A stretch of DNA of 64,000 nucleotides, taken from the NCBI GenBank assembly GCA_902570035.1, contig CACFWO010000004.1, positions 62,001 through 126,000 on the forward strand. The letters run 5' to 3'. The notes under the pieces were generated by a model that worked only from the letters and a program-made list of their open reading frames with translations, did no database searches and was not told the DNA's origin. The position numbers were made by a program, and so were the translations under genes. This stretch comes from an uncultured SAR86 cluster bacterium. GTDB lineage: Bacteria > Pseudomonadota > Gammaproteobacteria > Magnimaribacterales > AG-339-G14. Below are positions 32,389-41,339 of this stretch, in pieces; the stretch's first letter is position 1; each line of letters opens with the position of its first letter.

Positions 32389-33348
32389 TTTTGTTTTCAT
32401 GGTTTGATATTCTTCTACCATCTGATCAACCACCTCTTTAACAGGTGGAGCATTTTTGATCGTTCCAATACCTTGGCCAGAACCCCATATGTCTTTCCAT
32501 GCTTTGGAAGAGTTATCTTTCATAGCTGAGCCAGATGAGCCAAAATTCATATCATCTTTTCCAGAAACCGGAAGATTATCTGGATCTAATCCAGCTTTGA
32601 CAACGCTTGGCTTTAAGTAATTGCCGTGAACTCCTGTAAAAGTTGAAGAATACATAATATCGTTAGCAGCACTTTCAACAATCATTTGTTTGTAGCCTTC
32701 TGAAGCATTTGCTTCCTCAGTAGCTATAAATCTTGTACCAACGTAAGCAAAATCAGCACCCATCGCTTGAGCTGATAATACTGATGATCCTTGAGATATT
32801 GATCCTGATAATGCTATTGGCCCATCAAAAAATTCTCTTACTTCGCTTACCAATGCAAATGGACTTAATGTACCAGCATGCCCTCCAGCTCCTGCACAAA
32901 CAAGAATTAATCCATCAGCGCCTTCATCAATCGCCTTTTTAGCATGTCTGATATTGATTACATCATGCATAACGACTCCGCCGTAACTGTGAACGGCATC
33001 CACAACGAATTTTGGTGCTCTTAAGCTTGTGATAATCATTGGAACTTTATATTCAACACATACTTCAACATCGTGTTCCAACCTGTCATTTGATTTGTGG
33101 CAGATTTGGTTTACTGCAAAAGGCGCTGCAGGTGAATCAGGATTGTCTTTTGTATGTTGTTCTAGTTCTGCAGATATCCTTTGAAACCATTTTTCTAATT
33201 CTTCGGCAGGTCTAGCATTTAGAGCAGGAAAACTTCCAACAATACCTGCTTTGCATTGAGCGATCACAAGCTCCGGATATGAAACTGTAAACAATGGTGC
33301 TCCTATAACTGGAATTCTTAAATCTTTAAGTAATTCTTTTACTTCCAT
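32377..33348 (-). CDS. Nitronate monooxygenase / 2-nitropropane dioxygenase-like FMN protein
   Basis: PVIGAPLFTVSYPELVIAQCKAGIVGSFPALNARP; CAGAGGHAGTLSPFALV; GADFAYVGTRFIATEEA. Confidence 0.88.
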   Translation of the reverse strand: MEVKELLKDLRIPVIGAPLFTVSYPELVIAQCKAGIVGSFPALNARPAEELEKWFQRISAELEQHTKDNPDSPAAPFAVNQICHKSNDRLEHDVEVCVEYKVPMIITSLRAPKFVVDAVHSYGGVVMHDVINIRHAKKAIDEGADGLILVCAGAGGHAGTLSPFALVSEVREFFDGPIALSGSISQGSSVLSAQAMGADFAYVGTRFIATEEANASEGYKQMIVESAANDIMYSSTFTGVHGNYLKPSVVKAGLDPDNLPVSGKDDMNFGSSGSAMKDNSSKAWKDIWGSGQGIGTIKNAPPVKEVVDQMVEEYQTMKTKLAV

Positions 33349-33365
33349 TGATTTTCTCCTTTAAA

Positions 33366-33488
33366 TTATTGAGATGAAACATAAAGAACGATTGCTGCAG
33401 TCACAGCCAAGATAACAACAACAGATACGATTGCATCAAATTTGCTATCTTCCTTATCGGTCTTTTTTTCATAAAATTCGTCGTTCAT
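33366..33488 (-). CDS. Small single-TM protein (40 aa)
   Basis: Minus-strand MNDEFYEKKTDKEDSKFDAIVSVVVILAVTAAIVLYVSSQ*; fills the gap between two operonic genes. Not in the ORF track. Confidence 0.6.
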   Translation of the reverse strand: MNDEFYEKKTDKEDSKFDAIVSVVVILAVTAAIVLYVSSQ

Positions 33489-33491
33489 AAT

Positions 33492-34481
33492 TTATCCTAA
33501 GTTCACTCTAATCCTACCAATTTGCTCTCCTTTTAAGATCTTATCTACTTCTTCAGATAAAGATTCGAGTCGAACCTCTTTGGTAATTTTTTCTAAATCT
33601 ATCTTCCAATCATTAGAAAAATTGTTCCAAATTTCTTTTTTAACTTCCAATAAAGATTCAGCTGAATCAATACCTATTAATGCCACCCCTCTAAGGATGA
33701 AAGGAAAAACACTAGTTTGTAGTTTATCGCTGGCTACATTACCGCAACAAGTTATCGCCCCTCTTTGAGATGTTTGACTTATGAAATTAGATAAAATGTT
33801 TCCTCCGACTGTATCGACCCCTCCTTGATAAATCCCTTTTTGAAGCGGTTTTCCCTGTTCTTCCATTTCGCTTCTCATAATTACCGAGGATGCACCCAAT
33901 GACTCTAAATAATCAGCTTGATCTTTTTTTCCAGTTAGTGCGACAACTTTAAAACCTAATTTTGATAAAACCATGACAGCAACTGAACCAACTCCTCCAG
34001 ATGCTCCAGTGACCAAAACATTTCCAGAATCTGGAGTAAAGTCATTCATAAGTAACTTTCTTACGCACAGTCCAGCAGTTAACCCAGCTGTACCAATTGA
34101 CATAGCTTCAGCTTCGGACAATTTTTTAGGAAGTGGTATAGCCCAATTAGCTGAAATTGAAATATATTGACCGAAGCCGCCAAATGTATTCATGCCAAGG
34201 TCATAACCAGTAACTATAATCTTTTCACCGCTTTTAAAATCTGATGAATTGCTCTCTATCACTTCACCTACAGCGTCTATTCCAGGTGTGTGGGGATATT
34301 CTCTAGTTACTCCTCTGTTTCCAGAAGCTGAAAGAGCATCTTTATAATTCAATGAAGAGTAGGAAACTTTTACAATTAAGTCATTATCTTTTAAATCAGC
34401 GACTGATAAATTTTCTATTGAATTGCTAAAACCAGAATCTGATTCTTTAGTAACGAAAGCTTTGTATTTGGTATCTTCCAT
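33492..34481 (-). CDS. YhdH/AcuI family quinone oxidoreductase (acryloyl-CoA reductase-like)
   Basis: SSLNYKDALSASGNRGVTREYPHTPGIDAVGEV; GASGGVGSVAVMVLSKLGFKVVALTGK. Start revised to MEDTKYKAF. Confidence 0.85.
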   Translation of the reverse strand: MEDTKYKAFVTKESDSGFSNSIENLSVADLKDNDLIVKVSYSSLNYKDALSASGNRGVTREYPHTPGIDAVGEVIESNSSDFKSGEKIIVTGYDLGMNTFGGFGQYISISANWAIPLPKKLSEAEAMSIGTAGLTAGLCVRKLLMNDFTPDSGNVLVTGASGGVGSVAVMVLSKLGFKVVALTGKKDQADYLESLGASSVIMRSEMEEQGKPLQKGIYQGGVDTVGGNILSNFISQTSQRGAITCCGNVASDKLQTSVFPFILRGVALIGIDSAESLLEVKKEIWNNFSNDWKIDLEKITKEVRLESLSEEVDKILKGEQIGRIRVNLG

Positions 34482-34546
34482 GAAGAGTGTATTAAACATC
34501 AATAAAACTCTTTTTTAAAGGGATCAAAGCACTTTATATAAGATTA

Positions 34547-34680
34547 TTGACATAACTATAAAAAGTGTATGCATTTGGAGCATTATTTATACAAAAATGT
34601 TTCAAAAGTGTATGATGACGCCTTATAAATGCTTATAAATAGTGCACTTAAGTCAATGTTTATAGTGTTTAATAGTTTTT
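34547..34680 (+). promoter_or_regulatory. Promoter/operator region upstream of the TorF-like gene, with direct repeats
   Basis: TTGACA at 34547-34552; AAAAGTGTATG at 34561-34571 and 34604-34614; tandem CTTATAAATR at 34622-34641. Confidence 0.4.
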
Positions 34681-34699
34681 TTCTCTTAAAGGAGTTTAT

Positions 34700-35338
34700 A
34701 TGAAAAATTTACAAACGTTTGTTATAGCCCTTCCTTTGCTAATAGTATCTTCTATGGCAAGTGCTGTTTCTGTGTCTGGAAATATTGCACTTACTTCAGA
34801 TTATATTTGGAGAGGGATGACTCAAAGCGCAGGCGGTCCTGCTGTAGCTGGTGGATTTGATCTATCAACTGATAGCGGATTTTACATCGGAACTTGGGGA
34901 TCAAGTGTTCAATTCGGTGACGCTGCTACCAGCGATCTAACTGAGCTAGAACTCGATCTTTACCTTGGGTACAGTACTGACATTGCAGATAATATCTCAC
35001 TAGATGTTGGTTACATTACTTACACTTATCCTGGTGCAACAGATGCTAATTTTGACGAAGCTTACATAGGTTTTGATATCTATGGCTTTGGAATTAGCTA
35101 CGCTGCTGGTATTGACGATGCTGCTGATTATGTATCAGTAGGTTACGGTATCGATGCCGGTCCAGGTAGTTTCTCAGTTGCTTACGGTGATTACGAAGAT
35201 ACTAGTAACGACTTCCTAATTGGTTACGATTGGGGTGTGGGTGGTGATTTCGGTATTGGTGTTTACTACTATGATCTAGAAATGGATGATGGTACTGCTG
35301 ATAGTGGTGTTACTCTTACTATTAGCTACGCGCCGTAA
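34700..35338 (+). CDS. TorF-family putative porin
   Basis: Signal peptide then VSVSGNIALTSDYIWRGMTQSAGGPAVAGGFDLSTDSGFYIGTWGSSV; Shine-Dalgarno AAAGGAG upstream. Confidence 0.87.
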   Translation: MKNLQTFVIALPLLIVSSMASAVSVSGNIALTSDYIWRGMTQSAGGPAVAGGFDLSTDSGFYIGTWGSSVQFGDAATSDLTELELDLYLGYSTDIADNISLDVGYITYTYPGATDANFDEAYIGFDIYGFGISYAAGIDDAADYVSVGYGIDAGPGSFSVAYGDYEDTSNDFLIGYDWGVGGDFGIGVYYYDLEMDDGTADSGVTLTISYAP

Positions 35339-35351
35339 ATCTTAAAGATTT

Positions 35352-35388
35352 AAAAAAAAACCCTCTTTATAAAGAGGGTTTTTTTTAT
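35352..35388. terminator. Bidirectional intrinsic terminator
   Basis: AAAAAAAAACCCTCTTTATAAAGAGGGTTTTTTTT between convergent genes. Confidence 0.9.
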
Positions 35389-36794
35389 TCTCTTATCACA
35401 AATCCAATCTCTTCTTGCAGCTGTTCTAGATCAGTTTCTTTTTTAGAACCTTTCTTAAGGAAAAAATCTTCTACAACATTAGGGAAGAAAATATAGCTCA
35501 GAACATTCTCTTCTCTTTGTGAAAAATCCTTTATTTTATTTTCTTTGCAAAAAGATCTTAATTTAGATTTAGCAGAATCTAAATCCTCAAGAATTTCTTC
35601 TTCTTGCTTAACTTTTTTAGCAAGATTAGAAAGATTCTTATTTATTTTGCCAGGAACTTTACCGTATTTTCCTAAAATCAAGTTTACAGTTTCAATATTT
35701 AGATGTTTGTATCGTTCATCATCAAGAACATTGAACAATGCCTGAGCACCAACTATTTGCGAAGTAGGAGTGACTAAAGGAATGAAACCCAAGTCTTGCC
35801 TTACCCTTGGTATTTCATTCAATACTTCTTCAAATCTATCATCAGCATCCATTTCTCTTAATTGTGATTCTAAATTTGAAAGCATGCCTCCAGGAACTTG
35901 ATTAATTAACATGCTCGCATCAACACCTTTAAGTGATCCTTCATACAATTCATATTTTTTTCTTACTTTTTTAAAATGAGATGATAATTCTGGAAATAAA
36001 TTCTTATCGATAGCTGAAAAAATCTTTGTATCATCGAACATCGAGACAATAGTTTCTGTTGCAGTGTGTCCATAAGTCATGCTCATAGATGAAATAGAAG
36101 TATCAATATTATCAATGCCAGCTTCTATAGCTTTCATATTTGTTGCAGTTGAAAATCCTGTTGTTGCGTGAGTTTGCATATGCACAGGAATGGAAATGTT
36201 TTGTTTTAATTCTGAGACTAGTTCAAACGCTGCATTTGGTTTTAACAATCCAGCCATGTCTTTAATAGCAACTGAATCCGCACCAGCATCTTCAATTTGT
36301 TTTGCCAGATCTAACCAACTGTTTAATGTATGTACAGGTGATACTGTATAAGCCATTGCTCCTTGAGCATGCATACCATTTTTTTTTACTTCCTTGATGG
36401 ATAATTCAATGTTTGAGAAATCGTTCAATGCATCAAATGTTCTAAATACATCAATGCCATTCCTAGATGATTTTTCAATAAATGCTTTAACAATTTCGTC
36501 AGAATATGGTTTATAGCCAACAAGATTTTTGCCTCTTATAAGCATTTGAAGCTTTGTTTTTTTGAAAATTTTCTTGAGTTCCCTGAGTCTATGCCAAGGG
36601 TCTTCATTTAAATATCTTAGACAAGAATCGTAAGTCGCCCCACCCCACATTTCGACGGACCAATAACCAACTTGATCCATTTTTTTTGCAACCTCGAGCA
36701 TATCATCGAGTCTCATTCTTGTTGCTATTAAAGACTGTTGGCCGTCTCTTAAAACTAATTCTGTTATACCAACTTTTCTTTTGTTTTTATTCAA
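35385..36794 (-). CDS. Pyruvate carboxylase subunit B / oxaloacetate decarboxylase alpha-like carboxyltransferase (no biotinyl domain)
   Basis: ITELVLRDGQQSLIATRMRLDDML; WGGATYDSCLRYLNEDPWHRLRELK; VHMQTHATTGFSTATNMKAIEAG; ends without an MKM biotinylation motif. Confidence 0.9.
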   Translation of the reverse strand: MNKNKRKVGITELVLRDGQQSLIATRMRLDDMLEVAKKMDQVGYWSVEMWGGATYDSCLRYLNEDPWHRLRELKKIFKKTKLQMLIRGKNLVGYKPYSDEIVKAFIEKSSRNGIDVFRTFDALNDFSNIELSIKEVKKNGMHAQGAMAYTVSPVHTLNSWLDLAKQIEDAGADSVAIKDMAGLLKPNAAFELVSELKQNISIPVHMQTHATTGFSTATNMKAIEAGIDNIDTSISSMSMTYGHTATETIVSMFDDTKIFSAIDKNLFPELSSHFKKVRKKYELYEGSLKGVDASMLINQVPGGMLSNLESQLREMDADDRFEEVLNEIPRVRQDLGFIPLVTPTSQIVGAQALFNVLDDERYKHLNIETVNLILGKYGKVPGKINKNLSNLAKKVKQEEEILEDLDSAKSKLRSFCKENKIKDFSQREENVLSYIFFPNVVEDFFLKKGSKKETDLEQLQEEIGFVIRE

Positions 36795-36829
36795 GGCAAA
36801 AAATGCTATTTTTTAAATTATATATAAAA

Positions 36830-37558
36830 ATGCATCCTTTTTTCAGTTCATCATTTCAGCCTTTTGTTCATAGAGGTAATTCTGTCAATTTTACTGAAAA
36901 TACTCTTGAAGCTTTCCAAGATGCGGTCAATTTAGGTTATAAGTACATTGAAACTGATTTAAGAATGACCAAAGATGGAGAAGTTGTAACGTTTCATGAT
37001 GAAAGCATTCTTAGAGTCACAGGAGAACATAAAAATATACGCGATCTTACTTATGCAGAGTTAAGAAATATTCCCCTATTAAGAGGCGGTCATATTCCAA
37101 AGTTAACTGAAGTAATGGAACAGTTCCCTGAGACAAGATTCAATGTAGATCTTAAAATTCAGGGTCTTATAAACAAAGTTGCAAAAATTATTGATAGTCA
37201 TAACGCTTATAACAGGGTATGCATTGCTTCATTTGATACTAAAAGATTAAGGGCATTTAAAAGGTTAAGAAATCAAGCCTGTATTTCAATGGGGATTCTA
37301 GATGTTGTCTTTTTAAAATTGTTTAAATACCTTATTAGTTCTGTTGACTGTATTCAAATACCTCTTCATTGGAAGGGGATTAAGGTTCTTGATGATAATC
37401 TGATTAAAACTGCTCAATCAAATGATCTTAAAGTTCATGTATGGACCATAAATTCACAAGAAACAATGGAGTCTTTAATAAATATGAAAGTTGATGGAAT
37501 AATGACAGATGATGCCGAGTTGCTTAAAAATGTATGCTTGAAATCAAATTTATTTTGA
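36830..37558 (+). CDS. Glycerophosphodiester phosphodiesterase family protein
   Basis: PFVHRGNSVNFTENTLEAFQDAVNLGYKYIETDLRMTKDGEVVTFHD. Start likely ATG at 36830; the longer ORF runs antisense into the neighbouring gene. Confidence 0.9.
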   Translation: MHPFFSSSFQPFVHRGNSVNFTENTLEAFQDAVNLGYKYIETDLRMTKDGEVVTFHDESILRVTGEHKNIRDLTYAELRNIPLLRGGHIPKLTEVMEQFPETRFNVDLKIQGLINKVAKIIDSHNAYNRVCIASFDTKRLRAFKRLRNQACISMGILDVVFLKLFKYLISSVDCIQIPLHWKGIKVLDDNLIKTAQSNDLKVHVWTINSQETMESLINMKVDGIMTDDAELLKNVCLKSNLF

Positions 37559-38794
37559 TTTTGGTACTAGCAATAAAACGATCAGTCCTGGTATGAAAAG
37601 AGCAAGTAGACTGAATATTCCGTTTCTTGGATCACCGGTTAAGTAAGCTACCCATCCAACCAGGGCAGGTCCGAAAACAACAGCGCTTTTTCCTACGAAA
37701 TTATAGAAACCAAAAAACTCTGCTACTTTGTCTGGAGGAACCATTTTGCTAAATATTGCTCTACTAACAGACTGAACTCCACCCTGAACCAAACCAATTG
37801 CGACAGCTAATGTATAAAAGTCTCTAGCTGTTTCCATAAAGTAAGAATTGATAGTGATCAATATGTAGGCAACAATGCCAATAGCTAAAAATAAAAATTG
37901 TCCGTAACGTTCTGCGAGATATCCATAAATTATTGCTGAAGGGAATGCAATAAATTGGACAACTATTAAGGCAGTAATCATTGTTGAAGCTTCCAGACCA
38001 ATATCTGATCCGTAAGCAACTGACATCCGAGTAATCGTATCTACGCCGTCAATATACAACCAGTAAGCAATTAGGAAAATTGTAATATTTTTATACTTTG
38101 AGATATTAGAAATTGTATTAACGAGTTCTTTTAAAGAGGATCTTATTAAACGATCCGTTTTGATAGATGGTTTTTGTTCTTGGACATTAATAAAAAGTGG
38201 AATCGTAAAAATAAACCACCATATTGATACGGTAAGGAAACTTACCAATATAGCTTGAACTTCATTTTCAAATCCAAACCAAGTGGGATACAAATAAAAT
38301 AAAACATTAAATACAAAGAGTATTCCTCCTCCCAAGTAACCTAGGCCATAACCAAAACCTGAAATGATATTTCTTTTTTTCTCATCGCTTACATCAACAA
38401 TCAATGAATCATAAAAAATATTAGATCCAGATCCTCCTAACAAAGAAATACCAAACAATATTGAAGCAGTGATCCAGTATCCGCTAGGGATAAAGAAGAA
38501 AGAACCGGTTGCAATTATTCCCAAGAGAGCAAAGAAAACAAGAAAGTTTTTTTTTGCACCTGCCTTATCTGCAATTGTTCCTAGAATTGGGGCCATCAGA
38601 ACGATACAAAATCCTGCTATTGAATTTGTAGTTCCTAGAACTGCTGAGCTTGAAGGTCCATCAAGTTCTGCCGCCCAATAAGACTTAAAAAAAATCGGAA
38701 AGAAACCTGCAACTACTGTTGTCCAGAACGCGCTATTAGCCCAATCGTATAGCGCCCATGAAAATCTTTCTTTATTTAATAGGTATCTCAACAT
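37550..38794 (-). CDS. MFS transporter, UMF1/Atg22-like
   Basis: FSWALYDWANSAFWTTVVAGFFPIFFKSYW; VAYGSDIGLEASTMITALI; VQGGVQSVSRAIFSKMVP. Confidence 0.88.
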   Translation of the reverse strand: MLRYLLNKERFSWALYDWANSAFWTTVVAGFFPIFFKSYWAAELDGPSSSAVLGTTNSIAGFCIVLMAPILGTIADKAGAKKNFLVFFALLGIIATGSFFFIPSGYWITASILFGISLLGGSGSNIFYDSLIVDVSDEKKRNIISGFGYGLGYLGGGILFVFNVLFYLYPTWFGFENEVQAILVSFLTVSIWWFIFTIPLFINVQEQKPSIKTDRLIRSSLKELVNTISNISKYKNITIFLIAYWLYIDGVDTITRMSVAYGSDIGLEASTMITALIVVQFIAFPSAIIYGYLAERYGQFLFLAIGIVAYILITINSYFMETARDFYTLAVAIGLVQGGVQSVSRAIFSKMVPPDKVAEFFGFYNFVGKSAVVFGPALVGWVAYLTGDPRNGIFSLLALFIPGLIVLLLVPKSK

Positions 38795-38828
38795 AAAATG
38801 GGTTTAAAAAAATCTGTCGAGAATTAGT

Positions 38829-38996
38829 ATGTCACAAAATATGAAAGACTCTGAAATAGTAAGAAATTTAGTTGTTTTCTTTGGTTTAATTGCCATCTTG
38901 GGAATACTTTCAGGGATACTTGGTCTTTATATACAAAATTCTGAATTTAGGGAAAATGTTGAAGCTGAATATCGAGAGAATTTAGATAAAAAATAA
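38829..38996 (+). CDS. Small single-TM protein (55 aa)
   Basis: MSQNMKDSEIVRNLVVFFGLIAILGILSGILGLYIQNSEFRENVEAEYRENLDKK*; stop abuts the convergent dihydroorotase stop. Not in the ORF track. Confidence 0.6.
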   Translation: MSQNMKDSEIVRNLVVFFGLIAILGILSGILGLYIQNSEFRENVEAEYRENLDKK

Positions 38997-40337
38997 TTAT
39001 TTATTAAAAACTAACCTCTCGCTAGATTTTCTTTCAGGATGAAGCTCTCTATCTTCAAGCAAAACATCACCATTCACTATAGTTGAGTTAACTTTTGAAC
39101 TTAATTCCCAACCTTCAAAAGGAGTCCATCCGCACTTAGATTTTTGCTCTTCATTTGTAACTGTTTGTTTTATTCCAGTTTCAAAAACGACCAAATCTGC
39201 AAAATATCCTTCCCTTACATACCCTCTATCGACTATTTTAAATCTATCTGCAGTGTTGTGAGATGCAAATTTAATTACCTCTTCAATTGTAAAAATACCC
39301 TTATTAGCTAATTCGAGCATTAATTGAAAACTATGTTGAATTAATGGTATCCCAGCAGGGGCTTCTGAATATGGTAAAGATTTTTCATCTCTGGTATGTG
39401 GAGCATGATCTGTTGCAATAATATCAATTTGATTTTTCTTCAAAGCCTGTCTCAATGCTTCTCTGTTGTTAGGAGCCTTAATTGAAGGATTACATTTGAT
39501 GAAATTCCCCCATTCTTCATAATCATCAGAAGTAAAAATAAGATGATGAATACAAGCTTCTGTCGTAATCTTTTTATCTTTGGTTGGTTTGGCTTCAAAG
39601 AGTTCAATTTCTCTTTCAGTAGTGAGATGAAGGACGTGTAAATCTGCTGAGTATTTTTTTGCCAAACTTGTTGCTTTTTCAGAGGATATATAACAGGCCA
39701 ACTCATCTCTGATAAGAGCGTGATCAGGAGGCGATAACTTACCGTTACGCTGAGCTGATATTTTTTCTAAATTAGTTTCTATCGTTTTATTATCCTCACA
39801 ATGAGTGACAATTAATATTGGCGATTCTTTGAAGATTAAATCAAGAGCATTATCATCATTAACTAATAGATCACCTGTTGATGACCCCATAAAAATTTTT
39901 AATCCGCAAATATCTCTAGGATTAGCTTTTTTAATTTCATCAATGTTATCCGGTGTAGCTCCTAGATAAAAAGAGTAATTCGTCCAGCTTTTTTCTTTAG
40001 CTAATTGAAATCTTTCCTCTAATAAATCTAAAGTAGTGCTTGCTGGGGATACATTTGGCATATCCATGGTCGAAGTAATACCACCGTATAGCGCAGCTAA
40101 TGATTCTGTTTTAATTTCGCCTTTTTTTGTTAACCCTGGCTCTCTAAAATGCACTTGATCGTCAATTACTCCGGGTGCAACATTTTTCCCATTAACATCA
40201 ATTTCTTTATTAGCTTTCTCGCTAATCGAGGAGGAAATTTTTTCTATTCTTTTATCTTTAATAGCAATATCAACTTGTGAAATTGAATTTTCATTAATCA
40301 AGTTACAGTTTCTAAGGACAAGGTCAAAGGTAGGCAT
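38997..40337 (-). CDS. pyrC: Dihydroorotase / allantoinase-type amidohydrolase
   Basis: APGVIDDQVHFREPGLTKKGEIKTESLAALYGGITSTMDMPN; HLLH-type DLHVLHLTTE; IIATDHAPHTRDEK. Confidence 0.88.
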   Translation of the reverse strand: MPTFDLVLRNCNLINENSISQVDIAIKDKRIEKISSSISEKANKEIDVNGKNVAPGVIDDQVHFREPGLTKKGEIKTESLAALYGGITSTMDMPNVSPASTTLDLLEERFQLAKEKSWTNYSFYLGATPDNIDEIKKANPRDICGLKIFMGSSTGDLLVNDDNALDLIFKESPILIVTHCEDNKTIETNLEKISAQRNGKLSPPDHALIRDELACYISSEKATSLAKKYSADLHVLHLTTEREIELFEAKPTKDKKITTEACIHHLIFTSDDYEEWGNFIKCNPSIKAPNNREALRQALKKNQIDIIATDHAPHTRDEKSLPYSEAPAGIPLIQHSFQLMLELANKGIFTIEEVIKFASHNTADRFKIVDRGYVREGYFADLVVFETGIKQTVTNEEQKSKCGWTPFEGWELSSKVNSTIVNGDVLLEDRELHPERKSSERLVFNK

Positions 40338-40339
40338 GG

Positions 40340-40564
40340 TTAGATTTTACGAACAATAATACATCCATAGTTTATCCCAGAACCTATCTCAAAAGTACAA
40401 TCAATACCTTCAAGAACATCTTTTACTATATTTATCATCTTTTGACTGTTACCACAGATGATAAGAATGGGCATATTTTCTTGGTTAAGATATAAAAAAT
40501 TTTCAACCTTTAAATGAACCTCGTGGTGACGAAACCCATGTAGATCTAATTTTAGATTAGTCAT
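40340..40564 (-). CDS. Small Smr-domain-like protein
   Basis: LKLDLHGFRHHEVHLKVENFL and ILIICGNS / IGSGINYGCIIV resemble the Smr core. Confidence 0.6.
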   Translation of the reverse strand: MTNLKLDLHGFRHHEVHLKVENFLYLNQENMPILIICGNSQKMINIVKDVLEGIDCTFEIGSGINYGCIIVRKI

Positions 40565-41276
40565 CTTTATTAAATATTGAAATCTCTATTCCATCTGGCT
40601 GAGTCTTCGAATATTCTCTCATTGTTGATATAAATTTACTTTCGAAAGTTGATGAATTTCTTACGTATGATAAATAATCTTCCATATTGAATAAGACAAC
40701 GTTATCGGCAAATATTACAGCCTTATCATTCAGTAATCCTTGTCTTTGTATCGTTTTTAAATCAGATAAATATTCATCTTTCCAATGATCTAAAAACACA
40801 AAATCATATTTTTCTTTTAACGATGGGATAACATCCTTAGACTTACCTTTCATAGGTTTCCATCGATTGCTGAGACCTGAGTGAGAAACAATTTTTTGAG
40901 AAATTTCAAAATATTTATTACTAGCTTCTATAGAAGTTAACTTCGAGTTTTCATGGAGATTTCTTAAAATCCTAATTGATGAATATCCCAAATAGACTCC
41001 CAGCTCCAGACAATTTGCTGGATTTTTTTCTCTAATAGCTTTTTCTAGCAAAAGGCCTTTTTCATCGCCAATGTTCATCAAAAAGGCTTCATTCCAAGCG
41101 TAATAATCTATCGTATCTAGAATAGCTTGTGGGTTATTTTTATTTGCGTTTTTTAAGGCAAGATTTTCAACGATATCGACCTTGAATTTTTTTACTCTAA
41201 AATAAGAAGCACCATAATCAATTATTTCATTAATTATAATTTTGGTTAGATCTAACAGTCGATAAAGATTTTTCAT
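40557..41276 (-). CDS. Class I SAM-dependent O-methyltransferase (COMT-like)
   Basis: NCLELGVYLGYSSIRILRNL; YDFVFLDHWKDEYLSDLKTI; IFADNVV. Confidence 0.82.
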   Translation of the reverse strand: MKNLYRLLDLTKIIINEIIDYGASYFRVKKFKVDIVENLALKNANKNNPQAILDTIDYYAWNEAFLMNIGDEKGLLLEKAIREKNPANCLELGVYLGYSSIRILRNLHENSKLTSIEASNKYFEISQKIVSHSGLSNRWKPMKGKSKDVIPSLKEKYDFVFLDHWKDEYLSDLKTIQRQGLLNDKAVIFADNVVLFNMEDYLSYVRNSSTFESKFISTMREYSKTQPDGIEISIFNKDD

Positions 41277-41339
41277 TGAATAAAGAATTAATTAAAAATT
41301 ATAGTTAGTGAGTCTATAATAGCCACCCTGATGGTGTTT

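Noticed and set aside
39452-39706. 84-aa minus-strand ORF inside dihydroorotase
   Set aside because: Alternative frame of a well-supported gene, no motif.
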